DNA from: Trichomonas vaginalis G3
Lineage: Eukaryota > Parabasalia > Trichomonadida > Trichomonadidae
NCBI RefSeq assembly: GCF_026262505.1
Contig: NC_067203.1
Span: 21,247,411-21,311,410 of the forward strand
Direction of reading: 5' to 3'
Length of the DNA: 64,000 nt
The notes under the pieces were generated by a model that was given only the letters and a program-made list of their open reading frames with translations, made no database searches and had not been told where the DNA came from. The translations under genes and the position numbers were made by a program. This document shows positions 45,275 to 56,980 of this stretch, piece after piece (position 1 is the stretch's first letter; each line of letters begins with the position of its first letter).

Positions 45275-45801
45275 TTTTTTTTTCGAAAGAGTTAAAAAAT
45301 TGACATTTTCTAATGGCAAATGACGATCTAAATAAAAGATTTTAATTACATTATTCACTTATTATTTTGAATTATTTTATTGATGTAATTTCAAAAAATA
45401 TTCCGCGTAATAGTTTAAATTCATTCAAAATTTCAGAAGAGCACGCACATATTAATAATCAGATTTCTGAAAAAATCGAATAATTTTCTATTAAATTGAT
45501 AATTTGATAATCGAAATAGCATTACATATGAACAAAAAAACTCAAATTGTTTATTATCCAAAAATTCAGAGTTAATGAATTCTCAATTAATTCATTATAT
45601 TCATGCTAATGATGAAAAACATAACATATTCAATACATTTACAACGTCAGAAACAAAATTTTCATTAGATAAGACACTTCTGAATCTTTTTGATAAATTT
45701 AATAATTAATCCGAATTCTTCACAAAATTCATTCAATTTTATATATCATACGGAAAATATATTGTGATAATCTATTCAAAATAGAATAAAACACATACAG
45801 T
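45275..45801. other. Divergent intergenic, nothing recognised
   Basis: About 530 bp of AT-rich DNA between the divergently transcribed MFS gene and the small repeat-protein gene. Confidence 0.5.
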
Positions 45802-45806
45802 TCACT
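45802..45806 (+). promoter_or_regulatory. Inr (TCACT) of the small repeat-protein gene
   Basis: TCACTTATACC with predicted start A45804, 10 nt before the ATG at 45814; one of the best Inr matches in the window. Confidence 0.7.
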
Positions 45807-45813
45807 TATACCA

Positions 45814-46047
45814 ATGTCGAAGAGCGCACAACATGCTAATCAAAGCGCACATATGGCCCATACTAGTGCTCAACACGCCAATCAAAGTGCTCACAGAGCA
45901 AATCTTGGAGGACAAATGAGGAGCAGCAACCCTCCATCTCACAATATGCAAGCTCAGCGTGCAAATCAGAATGTTCACCATTCTAACCTTGGCATGCAAA
46001 TGCACAATCAACAAATGGCAAGACATGATCTCAATACGAAGAATTAA
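45814..46047 (+). CDS. Small His/Asn/Gln/Ala-rich repeat protein
   Basis: A 77-residue protein built from three imperfect repeats around A-x-H/R-A-N-Q-S/N-A/V-H: SAQHANQSAHMAHTSAQHANQSAHRANLGGQM and, further on, AQRANQNVHHSNLGMQM. The protein has almost no hydrophobic residues other than Ala, Met and Leu, so it is probably disordered. Histidine clusters could bind metal (inference). The strong Inr and clean codon use argue for a real expressed gene. No signal peptide. The stop TAA is followed by an AT-rich 3' region. Unknown family. Confidence 0.65.
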   Translation: MSKSAQHANQSAHMAHTSAQHANQSAHRANLGGQMRSSNPPSHNMQAQRANQNVHHSNLGMQMHNQQMARHDLNTKN

Positions 46048-48374
46048 TCATAAGAATTCATCATAATTCTAAAGTTTTTTTTTCATTGAGATTTTAACTT
46101 TTTTTCATATTATTGATTACTTCTTCCAAGCAATTTGCATGATGAGATTCACATAACCATCGATTATATATAGGAAAGTCTATTGATGAAGCAAAAATAG
46201 TTCAATGCTGCAGTGAAATGCTCCTGAATTCAAAACAAATCAAATTCCAGTTCATATATTCATCTAACATTAGAAAAACAGAATATCATAGTATATCATG
46301 CCAACATCCAAGTCCAAAAATATGTATTTATCTATTTAAGATCAATGTACCATGTCAAGATCAATAATGCGCTTATATTCAAATTTCAAACAATCATTTG
46401 AAAACATTATTACTAAATATCGAGGAAAATCGCTTTAAATGCAATGAATCCAAAAAAACAAAGTATCATGAATATCAAATTTCAATTTTGGACATTGTAT
46501 TATAAATTATTGATGATAGCTACATGTTTGAACATTTTAAACACGAAGATATTATAATATTGTAAAAAATGAAGAAGATTAGAAAATGATTATCAATTTT
46601 GGATCAAACTCTTGTCCAGGATCATTCATACTTCTTTTAGGTTCATATTGAAATAAATTGATAAACACTAATCGACTTTTGACAGGGGTTCCAAAATGGT
46701 TCCTTTTGTTTTACATGTATAGAAGTAACAATCGAAACATGATAACTAGACATTTTGTACATAATGCTTTTGGTAGTAGTTATGAAATTTAAAGGTATTG
46801 ATCAAATTTGTAAATCGGAGGAAATATTAAGTGAAATCCGAGAAGAATATAGTTTTCTTTTCACACATATTGATGAACATTTAAAAACATCAAACAATTA
46901 ATGTCATTCTATCCATATTAGTTACAATCAGCTCTGAAATTTACGATCAGCCAAAATCAGGCTATTTTTTGATATGACATACACATGATCTTAAATAAGT
47001 ATTATGAAAAATGCAATATTTCAATAATAAGATAATAAGATCAAGTTCAAATTTCAAATCCTAGCAAAATAAGTATCTAATAGAAACCAGAATATCTAAA
47101 ATTGCCAATGAACAAGTTATCATCATATCCAAATGATAAATTTACTGGAAAATGAAGTTTTGACCTTTCTTGAGTTATTTTTTAAACTGAAATGCATTCG
47201 TTGATTTGCATCATTGTTCAAACTTCTACGAAGCGAATTGGGCTCTTTTGATTCAATGATATGAAAACAGAACATCACCAATTAAGATTTGAAATGAACC
47301 TGAATTCAATATGTATCTTATCAACCAAATTTGATTTAATATATAAACCATTCAAAATTGAGAGATTGATTGTTCAAAAATTGTCAAAAACAATCCCGGT
47401 GAAATTTTTATATAAGACGTGAACTTGAAAAAAGTTGACCAATGCATATCACTTAATGTGATCAATTTAGATCCTAATGAATTCCCTACATTAATTTTTT
47501 AAAATGGTCAATTTCGTTTCATTTTTTTTCTGTTTTGGAAAAAATAGATGGAACAAAAGAAGCTATTCATGATAACAAAATATAACGACTTATATATTAT
47601 ATGATAATTATGTTTCAATTATCATTGATTTTCATTACAATCTTGCCTGAAAGTTCATTCGAAACATGTCCAAAAAAGAAAATAATAATCAATATAATAC
47701 AATTACATATGTTAACGTGATATTGCATCGATAATCTTAATATTTCTCCAAGATCATATTAACATTCTATTTTTTTTCAATTTTTTAGCATTTTGTACAG
47801 TAGAACTTGAGTGATTTAATAGCAATATTTCTATTTATATAGCTGAAATATGAAATTTATATATGTAAGACGGGATTGGAATATATCATAAATTCTCAAC
47901 TTTTGAGCCAATCATGTTTCTTCTCTCCGACTGCATTATACTGTATACTCCTTTGCTTTCGATGATGCAATTATTTGAACTCATATTTTTTGGATTGATT
48001 TTGTGATGAAATTTTTTTTGTTAAAAATTGCCTATATAGAGATGTATACCTGAAAACATAAACTCTTGAATGAGTTTACAAAAATGCATTCCACCAATGT
48101 ATTGTTCAAGAGAATAAGAAAGTTAAAGAGTTTTACCATTTACAACAATAGTGTACACTATTATCATAAAAATGTGATGTATTTTTAAGACATCTTCCAC
48201 TTATTCAATTTTTTTTATTTGAAAAATATCAAATTCAAAAGAAAATTTTTGAATGGTATGACTAATTTTGAATGCAAAATCATAAAATCACAGTCAGATC
48301 TACTCACGATATAGTTTAAAAATATCAAGGATGACTTACTCAAAAAAATTAAAATTGAGAGCATTGAAAACACT
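46048..48374. other. 2.3-kb intergenic desert
   Basis: The longest empty stretch of the window. AT-rich with many short stop-interrupted frames; I see no gene relic, repeat unit or structured RNA, but I could not test it against databases. Confidence 0.5.
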
Positions 48375-48379
48375 TCATT
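48375..48379 (+). promoter_or_regulatory. Inr (TCATT) of the basic protein gene
   Basis: TCATTATTTTC with predicted start A48377, 16 nt before the ATG at 48393. Confidence 0.6.
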
Positions 48380-48392
48380 ATTTTCTGTTCCC

Positions 48393-49001
48393 ATGGGAAA
48401 ACCAGCGAACAAGAGTAATAAAGTGTATGGCATTAGACAAACCATAGCCAGAAAGAAGCTTCGAGAAGAAATCATGAATGATGAAGGTTTTTGGAAAAAT
48501 TGTTTGCAGAAATTTACAAAAATGAAAGCCTACAAGATAAAAGGAATCTTAATTAGGTATTGTCAAAAGAATAGTATTAAATTGGATCCAGAATTTGCCA
48601 GGGGGCACAAGGAGTCATTATATTGGTTTTATAAATATGGCAAAATTGAGGAATTCGAACGTGTGAAGGAAATGGCAGAAATTGTATCAGGAGCTGAATG
48701 TAAATACATCAAATTTACCGGGGAGCTTAGTGATGACACTGATCCTGTTGATGGATTTATAATCAACAACAATGGCGTAATTCAGAAACTCTGTAAGGGC
48801 AGGTCGAAGAAACGTGATTTAAGTAAATATGATGAGGAAAAAAATCCTTCTGAATCAGGTGATTTGAAACCAAGCTCTGCTCAAATGAGTGACTGGTCTG
48901 ACGAGAACCTCGTTCAACTCGATTTTTTGGGTGATAATTTTTATTATCAGTATGAAACACCAATTGAATATGATTTGAATATTCAATTAGAAACTTTCTG
49001 A
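48393..49001 (+). CDS. Basic N-terminal protein of unknown family
   Basis: A 202-residue protein with a good Inr. Residues 1-60 are basic and helical (MGKPANKSNKVYGIRQTIAR). Residues ~40-105 (FWKNCLQKFTKMKAYKIKGI, KESLYWFYKYGKIEEFERV) suggest a small helical DNA- or RNA-binding domain. The C-terminal third is acidic (TGELSDDTDPVDGF, YEEKN-type) and ends YDLNIQLETF. This basic-head, acidic-tail layout is seen in transcription factors, including trichomonad initiator-binding proteins, but I see no specific motif to assign it. It may be part of a multicopy T. vaginalis family. Its 3' flank is a rearranged copy of a segment from the decayed kinase locus. Confidence 0.55.
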   Translation: MGKPANKSNKVYGIRQTIARKKLREEIMNDEGFWKNCLQKFTKMKAYKIKGILIRYCQKNSIKLDPEFARGHKESLYWFYKYGKIEEFERVKEMAEIVSGAECKYIKFTGELSDDTDPVDGFIINNNGVIQKLCKGRSKKRDLSKYDEEKNPSESGDLKPSSAQMSDWSDENLVQLDFLGDNFYYQYETPIEYDLNIQLETF

Positions 49002-49061
49002 TTCTTATCATTATAATAAGAATTTCCCACCTGGGCATCGAAGATTATTTATTAATAAATA

Positions 49062-49329
49062 ATCCAAAAAAATATATAAAATTTGATCATAAATAAAATC
49101 GTTTTAAATTACTTCTTCATTTAAATTATAACAATTATTTTTGGTTTTATATTTTTTTGGATCAAATCCATTTTAATAGAATTTATATACTATTCATCTA
49201 TTAGTAAACACTACCGTATATTATTTTTTAAGCTATCTTATTTTTTGAACTTTTATTCAAATCTTTGGTCGCAAGAAGAATTGCATGATAAATAAAAACA
49301 TTTAATCAAAGTTAATTTTATTTTTCATA
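49062..49329. repeat. Rearranged copy of a segment of the decayed kinase locus
   Basis: 49062-49149 equals 15507-15594 in the same orientation (88 bp, including the last ~14 codons of the kinase fragment). 49149-49329 equals the reverse complement of about 15340-15520 with two or three differences. The two parts meet in inverted orientation, bounded by a 14-bp inverted repeat (ATCCAAAAAAATAT and its complement). Confidence 0.9.
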
Positions 49330-50547
49330 TTCAAATGGACTGAGTGTTAACATTTAACATTTTTTGCTAATTGTCGTCAAAAATTAGGCGTAAAGCAAAA
49401 ATTAATATTTCATATGGTTTTATGATAGATAAGCATTATATTCCCACTCATTATATTCGTAAATTTTGAGGTTTATCCTTCGCTTTTAAGATCATTGAAT
49501 TTGATTTTTATATAAAATAGTTATATATTAGAAAATAATATGAGTTTATGTGATATTATTTTCAGAAGATTTTGTGTTCTTCTTCAAAATTTTATTTTTT
49601 ATTAAAAAGAATCTTTACAAAATATACATTTACTTTAATTAATATTTAAAAACGTGCTCTATCAAAAGTTCCAAAAATTCAATATTTTAGCTTTTCTGAG
49701 GTGTCACTTTTGATGAATTTCTGTTTACAACACTATTTTGCTAAGAATACCATTAGGTATTTAATCAATACTCTTCTTGTCAAAATATTTTTAACTTTTG
49801 AATACTCTATTTCACTTTCTCCATTAAACTCCGATCCTGAATAATATCAGCAACCATATCTATTGACCTCCTATTACTTAGTCAATATTAGATCAATAAC
49901 AATAAGTAATTAAAGAAAAAACTTATTAATTGTTCGAAAATTTTCAAATTTATCAAACTGATTACTATAAATTGTTAAATATATACCAGATTACTAATTA
50001 ACATAGTATGGAAAGACCAGATATTGAATCCGAATTTCAAAAAATCAACATTATTCCGGACTGAAAATATTAATATGCGTAGAGTTCAAGATATTATCTC
50101 GATTGGCGTTGAACAAAGATGTACAAATAAGTTATGGCTATAAAATTTAAAAAAACCAACGTATTTTCATAAAAAACTTTTTACCTCCACTTTTCATCAT
50201 ATAATGATGAAATTATTCCTTAAAACAACAATTTTGTTAATTTTTTCTCAAAATCAATCTATAAACATCCATTTATAAAGATTATATTTTTTCTATTTAA
50301 TGTATTTAGAATTACAACTATAAATTCTTGACCCTTATTAGTATGCCATATGAATCATTTGCTTCTTATCTCTGTTTAATCATTCAATATGCTCTTTCTC
50401 ATTAAAGAATCTCTAATTGATCATATTTCCTTAATAATTTCTGGAAAATTCTGCTATACAAGCTAATTTAAGACAAATATTCCGGTACAAATTCTTATGC
50501 ATCAAATTTGAGAGCAATTGTGAAGAGAGTTCAAATTTTTTTGGTGC
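49330..50547. other. Intergenic, nothing recognised
   Basis: About 1.2 kb, AT-rich, upstream of the second karyopherin locus. A TCACTTTTGATG at about 49703 resembles an Inr but no gene follows it. Confidence 0.45.
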
Positions 50548-53338
50548 ATGTCCGACTTTGATCTCCTTTCTATCCTTCAGAACCTGTTTATCTCCGATGA
50601 CGAAGTTGTTCACAATGCAGAGGCTCAAATAAATTCCATAGCAGAGTCCAATTTTCCTCTTCTTTTCCAAAGTTTGATAAACATCTTGAATGATAGTGAC
50701 AAGACAAGGTTTCATCAACAAGCTCTCATTATAATTAATAACCAGTTTATGAAGTATCTTCTTCCAGAAGAAATAAATCAACAGATTTTGAACTTAGATG
50801 TCAATCTCCTTCAAAATTCTGAAGTTCCTCTTGAACTGAAATCTATATCATTGGTGTATTCCAAAAACACGTATTCAACACCTCATTTAATAACAGTCTC
50901 TCAGAAAAATGGTCAAATCTTTCCCAAATTATGACAGAATTTGTTCATATTCAAGATGACGAGCACATTAGACTTGGAGCAATGTTCTTCACAACAATTG
51001 CAATGTTTTCTTCCGAAGATGAATTATTGTCCCAAATAATTCAATATTTTCATGAGCTAACAATCGAAATTTCCATTGAGGCACGTTGTGAAATAATGAA
51101 ACTTTATCTAGAGTTTTCACGTATCGAAGATCATGCAGATTTGCTTGAACCTCTTCCAGAGATGTTGCAAGTCCTTAGCGAGAATAATTTTGTTGATGTT
51201 ATTGGCCATTATTTCAAGATCGATCCAAATCTTCCAAATGAAACTAAAGTGAATATTCTCAAAATTTGTTTCAACAAATTGACCGAAGAAAACTTCTCAA
51301 GAGGCAGTTTTATCTTATCCCTCATTTCTGGTTCAATTACACATGTTCAATGCATCCAAGATTATATTTTTGAAAATCTTTCGGAAATTTTGGAATTTTT
51401 AATGGGACTCATTAGCGATTCGAACAAATTTGAACTTTTGTCAGAAGATATTCGTTATCTCATTAATTCCATTTATTCAATTGCAATAGAAAATAATCAA
51501 GATGAAGATTTTGTAGCACAGCTTAAAAGCATTGTTGAATCAAAAGATAATGCGATTATTACTAGCTTTCTTATTGCATTTATTCCTTTATACAAAGAAG
51601 ATACAAGCTTAATTGAAATTTGTTTGCAATGCATTGCTTCAGGTGATCCCTATATCCAAAATAATGGTATAGTTGCATTAACAAGGTATGCTAAGTCATA
51701 TAAGAGATTCATATCTGAACAATACTATCCAACAATTTTCCAAACACTATTTCAGAGTTTTATCCAAACAGAAAACTATGACATAGCAAAACTAATGTAT
51801 ATGCTCATCAAACAATCGGGAGTTACTGATTATACACAAGATTTTCTTGATTTATACAATCAAACAGAAAATATTTACTTTTTGCTCAGTATGGAAACAA
51901 GCACAAACGACATGAATGATAGTGAATTCAGAGATTACATTGAACTTATTTTACAATCAATGTTAAAAGATATAAATCAAAAATTAGTTGAAACAGCCCT
52001 TTCTTCCCTTGTATTCTCTCTTTCAAAGAGAGATATCAGCGAAAATGAAGAAATATTAGGTATGCTTAATCAATTTGCGGAAAGGGTATTCGAAGATTTT
52101 GATTTCATGATAATCTTTAATGATTTTCCAGATTTCCTTCGTTTGTGCTGTATCCCAGCAGAAAAAATCCCAGAACTCATTGATCATGTGATTTCGAAGT
52201 CGCCAACTCCAGATATTATTTTTTATGATGGAAATATCAATGATTCAGAAGATTACATATCGTTTAATTATAAGAATAGAAGTGCATACATTTCCAAAGT
52301 AGATCTTCGCATTTACCAGAAAGTTTTAAATTCATTATCTTCAATTCTAGAAGTTTACAAAGAATGCCTTGATAATGAAGCATATTTCAAGATCTATGAA
52401 TATTGCTTTGGCTTGTTCCATGAATACAATTATACATTGAGCAAAATGTATGAATTAGTTTACATGTGTCTTAGCGAAATCTTCACTCAGAACAGGGCAA
52501 TTGAAACTGCTGAAATATATATTCCACGATTGGTCGAAGTTGACTGTTCTTTAGATGATTTCGCAGAAACAAGAGTAAATTTGTTGATAGCCCTATCAAA
52601 TATTGATGAATTATATGATAACCCAGAAACAATGAGGAATTCTTTGAGTTGCTGAAACATGATATATCTCAGTTACTTAATCTGAAATATGGTTATCTTA
52701 AGGCTAAATTATCAACAACTGAGGCTGAAGAAGATTGTGAATGCAAATACTTTTACGATTACATGACAATCCTTGGCAAATTGCTTGAAACAGACCTCGC
52801 AGAAGAATGTTTGGAATATTCTGCTTCAGAGGGTATAGTTTTCCCACCAGAAAATGTAACGTTCAGGTCATTTAATGTTCTTACAGTAACATTTTGGTCG
52901 CATGTTTGCTCACATTTTGAAAATTATTTTAATTTAGTTCCACAACTTGTAAATTATACAACACAATGCATAAGAGAAGGACTTACTCAAGAAAAAATAG
53001 CTTACATCAACTGCTTAACTATAGTAATCCTTGCTCATAACATAGAAACAATAGTTCCTCAGTATCTTAACTTATTTATAGATATGGCTATCAAAGATTC
53101 TGAATTTGCAGATACTGTGTTGCCATGTGCTTCATTAATAATCAATCACTTTTATTCAGCCCGAATTGTGAACAAATACATGAAATACCTGCTTGAATTA
53201 TTTGATGAATTCACAATATGCAATGAATTCCGTGATTTGGTCCTTAGAATAAGTGAAGACTTGCCAAATAATCCTGAGTTAAAGATTAACTCAGAAAAAC
53301 TTGTCCAAGTCCAAAATTATTTTGCCTCTCAAGAATAG
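50548..53338 (+). pseudogene. Karyopherin/importin-beta-like gene, frameshifted
   Basis: About 930 codons in three frames. It opens MSDFDLLSILQNLFISDDEV with the importin N-terminal helices (FHQQALIIINNQFMKYLL). Near 50,880 reading must shift to the next frame (NNSLSEKWSNLSQIMTEFVH), which runs to 52,655. Near 52,634 it shifts again (NEEFFELLKHDISQLLNL) and continues to a TAG at 53336-53338. HEAT-type helix pairs occur throughout. The end, LPNNPELKINSEKLVQVQNY, resembles the natural C-terminus of the family. The intact relative in this window is at 40896-43199. The reading frame continues open after the TAG into the next feature. Without reads I cannot tell a real pseudogene from indel errors. 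Confidence 0.7.
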
Positions 53339-54094
53339 CAAGGTTTTCCAATCGATGATATAAATCAAAATAACGAACAAGAAAAAACAAATGAAGACCA
53401 ATCATCAAAACAAACAACACCCATATTGAGAATAAGAGACAATGTAACAAAACAGTATGATCAATTAGAATTATTAGTTCAGAAAACTCAAACGAAATCA
53501 GAAGATGTTGATAATCGGAAATCAAAAAATGAAAATATGCCAAATATTAAACCAATCAGTAGAAAAATGGTTAAAGCGAAATGCCCATGTTATAGCAAAC
53601 AATCAACTCCAAGACTAAATTCTGAACCAAAGAATCCATTTAAACTTTTGAGATCATCGAAAGAAAAACAACAAAAAGAAAAAGAGAGTCAAGAAAATCC
53701 GATAGCGGAAGCCCAAGATTTTAATGTTCTAAACAAAGAAAATACTTTCGAAGAAATAAAAGATGAAATAGAAGATGTTAGATCTCAATTCAAGATATCA
53801 ATTCCTTTTGCATTTGCAGTGTTCAACACGATGCAAGTTACATATGAAACTCCAAAATTATACTCACAAACTTTTAATATTTTGAAATCCAATGAAAATT
53901 CGTTACCATATGAAGAGGGATATAGCATAAAAGGAGAAAAAGAAGTTATTAATGCAATAGAGAGAAATCAAAGATTGAGTGAAGAAGGGTTCAAATATTT
54001 GAGTCATATAAAGAAAAATTATAAAGATTTGAAATTTCCTAAGAAGGTAGAACGCCAATTTGATAGAATCATTATTAATCTAGAAAATAATTAA
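53339..54094 (+). pseudogene. C-terminal half of a GTLDGR-family protein, joined to the karyopherin frame
   Basis: A 251-codon open frame that starts directly behind the karyopherin TAG, in the same frame, with no ATG in its first ~65 codons. Residues ~1-150 are polar and low-complexity. The last ~95 residues carry the conserved domain also found at 55437-56150 and 61680-62678: FAFAVFNTMQVTYETPKLYS, then LSEEGFKYLSHIKKNYKDL and KFPKKVERQF. The N-terminal G-T-D-G-R module is absent. It is either a truncated member whose start was lost when it landed behind the karyopherin gene, or part of a fused karyopherin now split by the TAG. Possible starts are MPNIKPISRK (about 53,537) and the following Met. 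Confidence 0.5.
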
Positions 54095-54285
54095 GATTTT
54101 TAATGAAAGGAAAAATAAATTATATTGTTTTTTATATTATTTGAATTTAAACTTTTTGATTCAATACTTAAGCTAAATATAATTGGTATATTCTATTCTA
54201 ATAAATCATGAATGCAAATGCTCTAAATCTATTAGAACTTCGTAAATTTTTATGTCTGTTCTTATCATATAATATTGGAATAGTT

Positions 54286-54322
54286 CAGATGGTAGACAAA
54301 ATTGAAAGGTTCTCAATTTTAC
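54286..54322 (+). promoter_or_regulatory. Conserved upstream element of the GTLDGR family, copy 1
   Basis: CAGATGGTAGACAAAATTG followed by AAAGGTTCTCAATTTT. The same block occurs near 56861 and 62811, each time about 70-165 bp before the first codon of a family member or relic. Confidence 0.6.
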
Positions 54323-54349
54323 ATTTTGACTTAACAAAAAACGATATAA

Positions 54350-54354
54350 TCATT
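54350..54354 (+). promoter_or_regulatory. Inr (TCATT) of a GTLDGR-family gene
   Basis: TCATTTAATG with predicted start A54352, 5 nt before the ATG at 54357. Confidence 0.5.
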
Positions 54355-54356
54355 TA

Positions 54357-56150
54357 ATGAACGTACTCTTTAAGAAGGACGGAACTATTGATGGAAGAAG
54401 TCAGTTTGGAAGATATCTCAAAAATATTGGGATTGATTATAGTGCTTTTACAATAAATGACTTTGTACCTCAAAATAATTATGATTATCAAAACAATTAT
54501 GTTCCTGAATATCCGAATGGTTATCAAAATTATCAATCAAATTATGCTGCCCCAACTGTTAAAGAACATAAATCTGCAATAAAATTTTTAGAATCAAAAG
54601 GTATTTATTACAATCGAAAAGGTACAACTGATTCATCAGATATGTTACGTAATTTGGATCCAGATGAAATGTCAAGCTTATCATTCCAATTCAAAAATGA
54701 TGGAACTATTGATGGAAGAACTCAACTTGGCAGATACCTTAAAGACAGAGGTTATGATTATAATGACTTTTCTAATAGTCCATATCCATCTGTTAGTTCA
54801 TATGATCGATTTTCAAATGTAACAACTCAGCCAGAACCAAAGCCAGCTACACCTACAGAAACGAAAGAAAAAGGAACAGAACAACAGACCGACTCTATGC
54901 AATCAGCTCATAATCAAGTACCAACAAAAGTTACTGAACAACCAAAAACATTAAATCCAGCACCAGTAACTTCACCAATACATCAAACGAAAAACACAAT
55001 TAATTCTGAAACTTTATCTCCATCAGAAACAAGAGCAAATGTTGCTGATCAAACAAATAAACAGCCTCAAAAGACATCACCATCATTAGATAATTCAACA
55101 AAAGTTAAAGAATCAGTAAATCCAATTATAAAATCGTCAAATCGGCCTCCAAAATCAACATCATCAGATGATAATAAACCAAAAGACACCGAGAAGATAA
55201 ACGAAACAATTCAATCAACACAACAAGCACATAAACAAGAATCCTCATTAAATACGAGATCAGCTAAACAAGAAACAATTTCTCAAGTCCAAACATTACC
55301 TCAGAAGCAACATGCACAAGAATTAGTATCATCAATAAATAATAAATTTACTAATGAAGCTAAAAAGCCTTTGCTTCAAGCACAGTAAGAACAAATAGAC
55401 ATTAAATCAAAAATTAAAGAAACACCAAGGATATCAATGCCATTAAATCAGCCAAACATAACAATAAACGCAGAAGCTAAAAAGCAAGCAAATGAAGTAA
55501 AACAAACAAATACAAAAGAAAAAGAAAATAAATTAAATCAATCAATACAACAACAAATTCTTAAGAACTCTGTAAATGAAAGCAATCAATTACAAAAACA
55601 ATATGAACTACCTAATTCAAATACAAAAAATGAAAAGAAAAACATCCATCTAAATTCAAATAAATCATTGAAACCAGGACCAAAAATTTCATTTGGATTT
55701 AGCAAATCATTGAGAAACCCAAATAGTGATGGAGATAAAATCAAAATTTCTGAGTTTAGTACGCCAAAGAAAGAAAATAAATGGGAGAAGAAAGAGGAAA
55801 TAAATGAAGTCAAAGTTGAAATCGAGAGTGAGGATTTGCATCAAAAGATCACATTTAAATTTGCATCTTGTGTCTTTAATACAATGCAAGTAACATATGA
55901 AACGCCAAAATTGTATTCAAAGGTCCACAAAATCTTGATTTCAGAGGAAAACAGACTTTCCGATTCAGACAAATACAGTCTTAATGGTGAAGATAATATT
56001 ATTAAGTGCATTGAAGATGGAAACAAACCAACTAAGGAAGGTCTTGAATATTTGAACCATGTTAAGAAACACTATAAAGGAATGAAATTCCCAGAAAAGA
56101 TCGATAGCCAATATACCAGAATAATCCTAAAACTTGAAAATGGCAATTGA
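54357..56150 (+). pseudogene. GTLDGR-family protein with an in-frame TAA
   Basis: A 597-codon frame broken once by TAA at codon 344 (55386-55388). Layout: residues 1-35 are the second half of a module (FKKDGTIDGRSQFGRYLKN), a Tyr/Asn-rich spacer follows, then a complete module at ~66-140 (IKFLESKGIYYNRKGTTDSS, FKNDGTIDGRTQLGRYLKD, YDYNDF). Residues ~150-500 are a Thr/Pro/Gln/Ser-rich disordered linker. The last ~100 residues are the C-terminal domain (KFASCVFNTMQVTYETPKLY, KPTKEGLEYLNHVKKHY). The TAA lies in the linker and the next codons (EQIDIKSKIKE) keep the same composition, so the two halves were one protein. Alternatively the second half starts at ATG 55437. No known family recognised. 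Confidence 0.65.
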
Positions 56151-56860
56151 TCTTCTTCATTGAACAAATGAAACAAAAGATTAAACAATGTTAAAGGTGT
56201 TTCTCTTTTTTATGCACAACAAAACAAGATTTTAAAAAACACCAAAAATAATTGTTATAATAAAATGATTTTTCTAACTCTCAAGGCAGCATGGAAAATC
56301 TTATAAATGTTTTTGATATTGCTGTCAAAGTTGAGCAAAAGAACGGATTTACATATGAGATGGTACAATCAGAAGCATACGACGTATCTTAAAAGGCTAA
56401 AAATCAATTATATAAAAATGATTATAAAAATTAAAAATCATATATTTAATGCTAACTTGAATGAAGTACTAAAATCATTGTGCTAAGTTTGGATACCTTT
56501 GATAAAGTTATTTCTAAAGTTTCCCCTTTTTGAAATAGATGATAAGGGAAGAAAAACAAAAACCACCTGTTTTAATATATAAACGTGTAATTTTTAGGAA
56601 TGTCTGGGTTATTTGGTAATTAATTAAGAGAATCCTGATATTTTTTTTTAAAAAGATAATAATTTAAATTTGGGCTCATGTCGAACAAATAATGAGTGTC
56701 TACTAGATAAGGTTTAATTTGATCAAGATTTCGCATAACACACCTAAATATTTGATTATTAACATATATATTGCATAAAAATTCTATACAAATATATTAG
56801 AAAAATTAATTCCTTTTGAAATTCCAATTGTTTTGAGAGTCAAATTTTATTTTCAAATTT
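56151..56860. other. Spacer with a short ORF
   Basis: Contains a 33-codon frame at 56291-56392 (MENLINVFDIAVKVEQKNGF) that reads protein-like but is too short to judge; possibly a relic. Otherwise AT-rich. Confidence 0.35.
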
Positions 56861-56896
56861 CAGATGGTAAACAAAATTGTGAAATTCTAAAAATTT
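56861..56896 (+). promoter_or_regulatory. Conserved upstream element of the GTLDGR family, copy 2
   Basis: CAGATGGTAAACAAAATTG followed by TGAAATTCTAAAAATTT, upstream of the decayed family member at 56981. Confidence 0.55.
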
Positions 56897-56980
56897 GAAT
56901 ATTGAATCAATGTTTTTGAAGATTACATATTCATTGAATAATATTTCAAAATTGGAATGCATCTTTCATATGAAGGTATT

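Noticed and set aside
49695-49715. TCACTTTTGATG as a promoter of a gene at 49.7 kb
   Set aside because: The ATG after the Inr-like motif opens only a very short frame.
54357-56150. CRISPR-like or satellite interpretation of the repetitive GTLDGR cluster
   Set aside because: The repeats are protein-coding modules with codon-level divergence, not spaced short DNA repeats.
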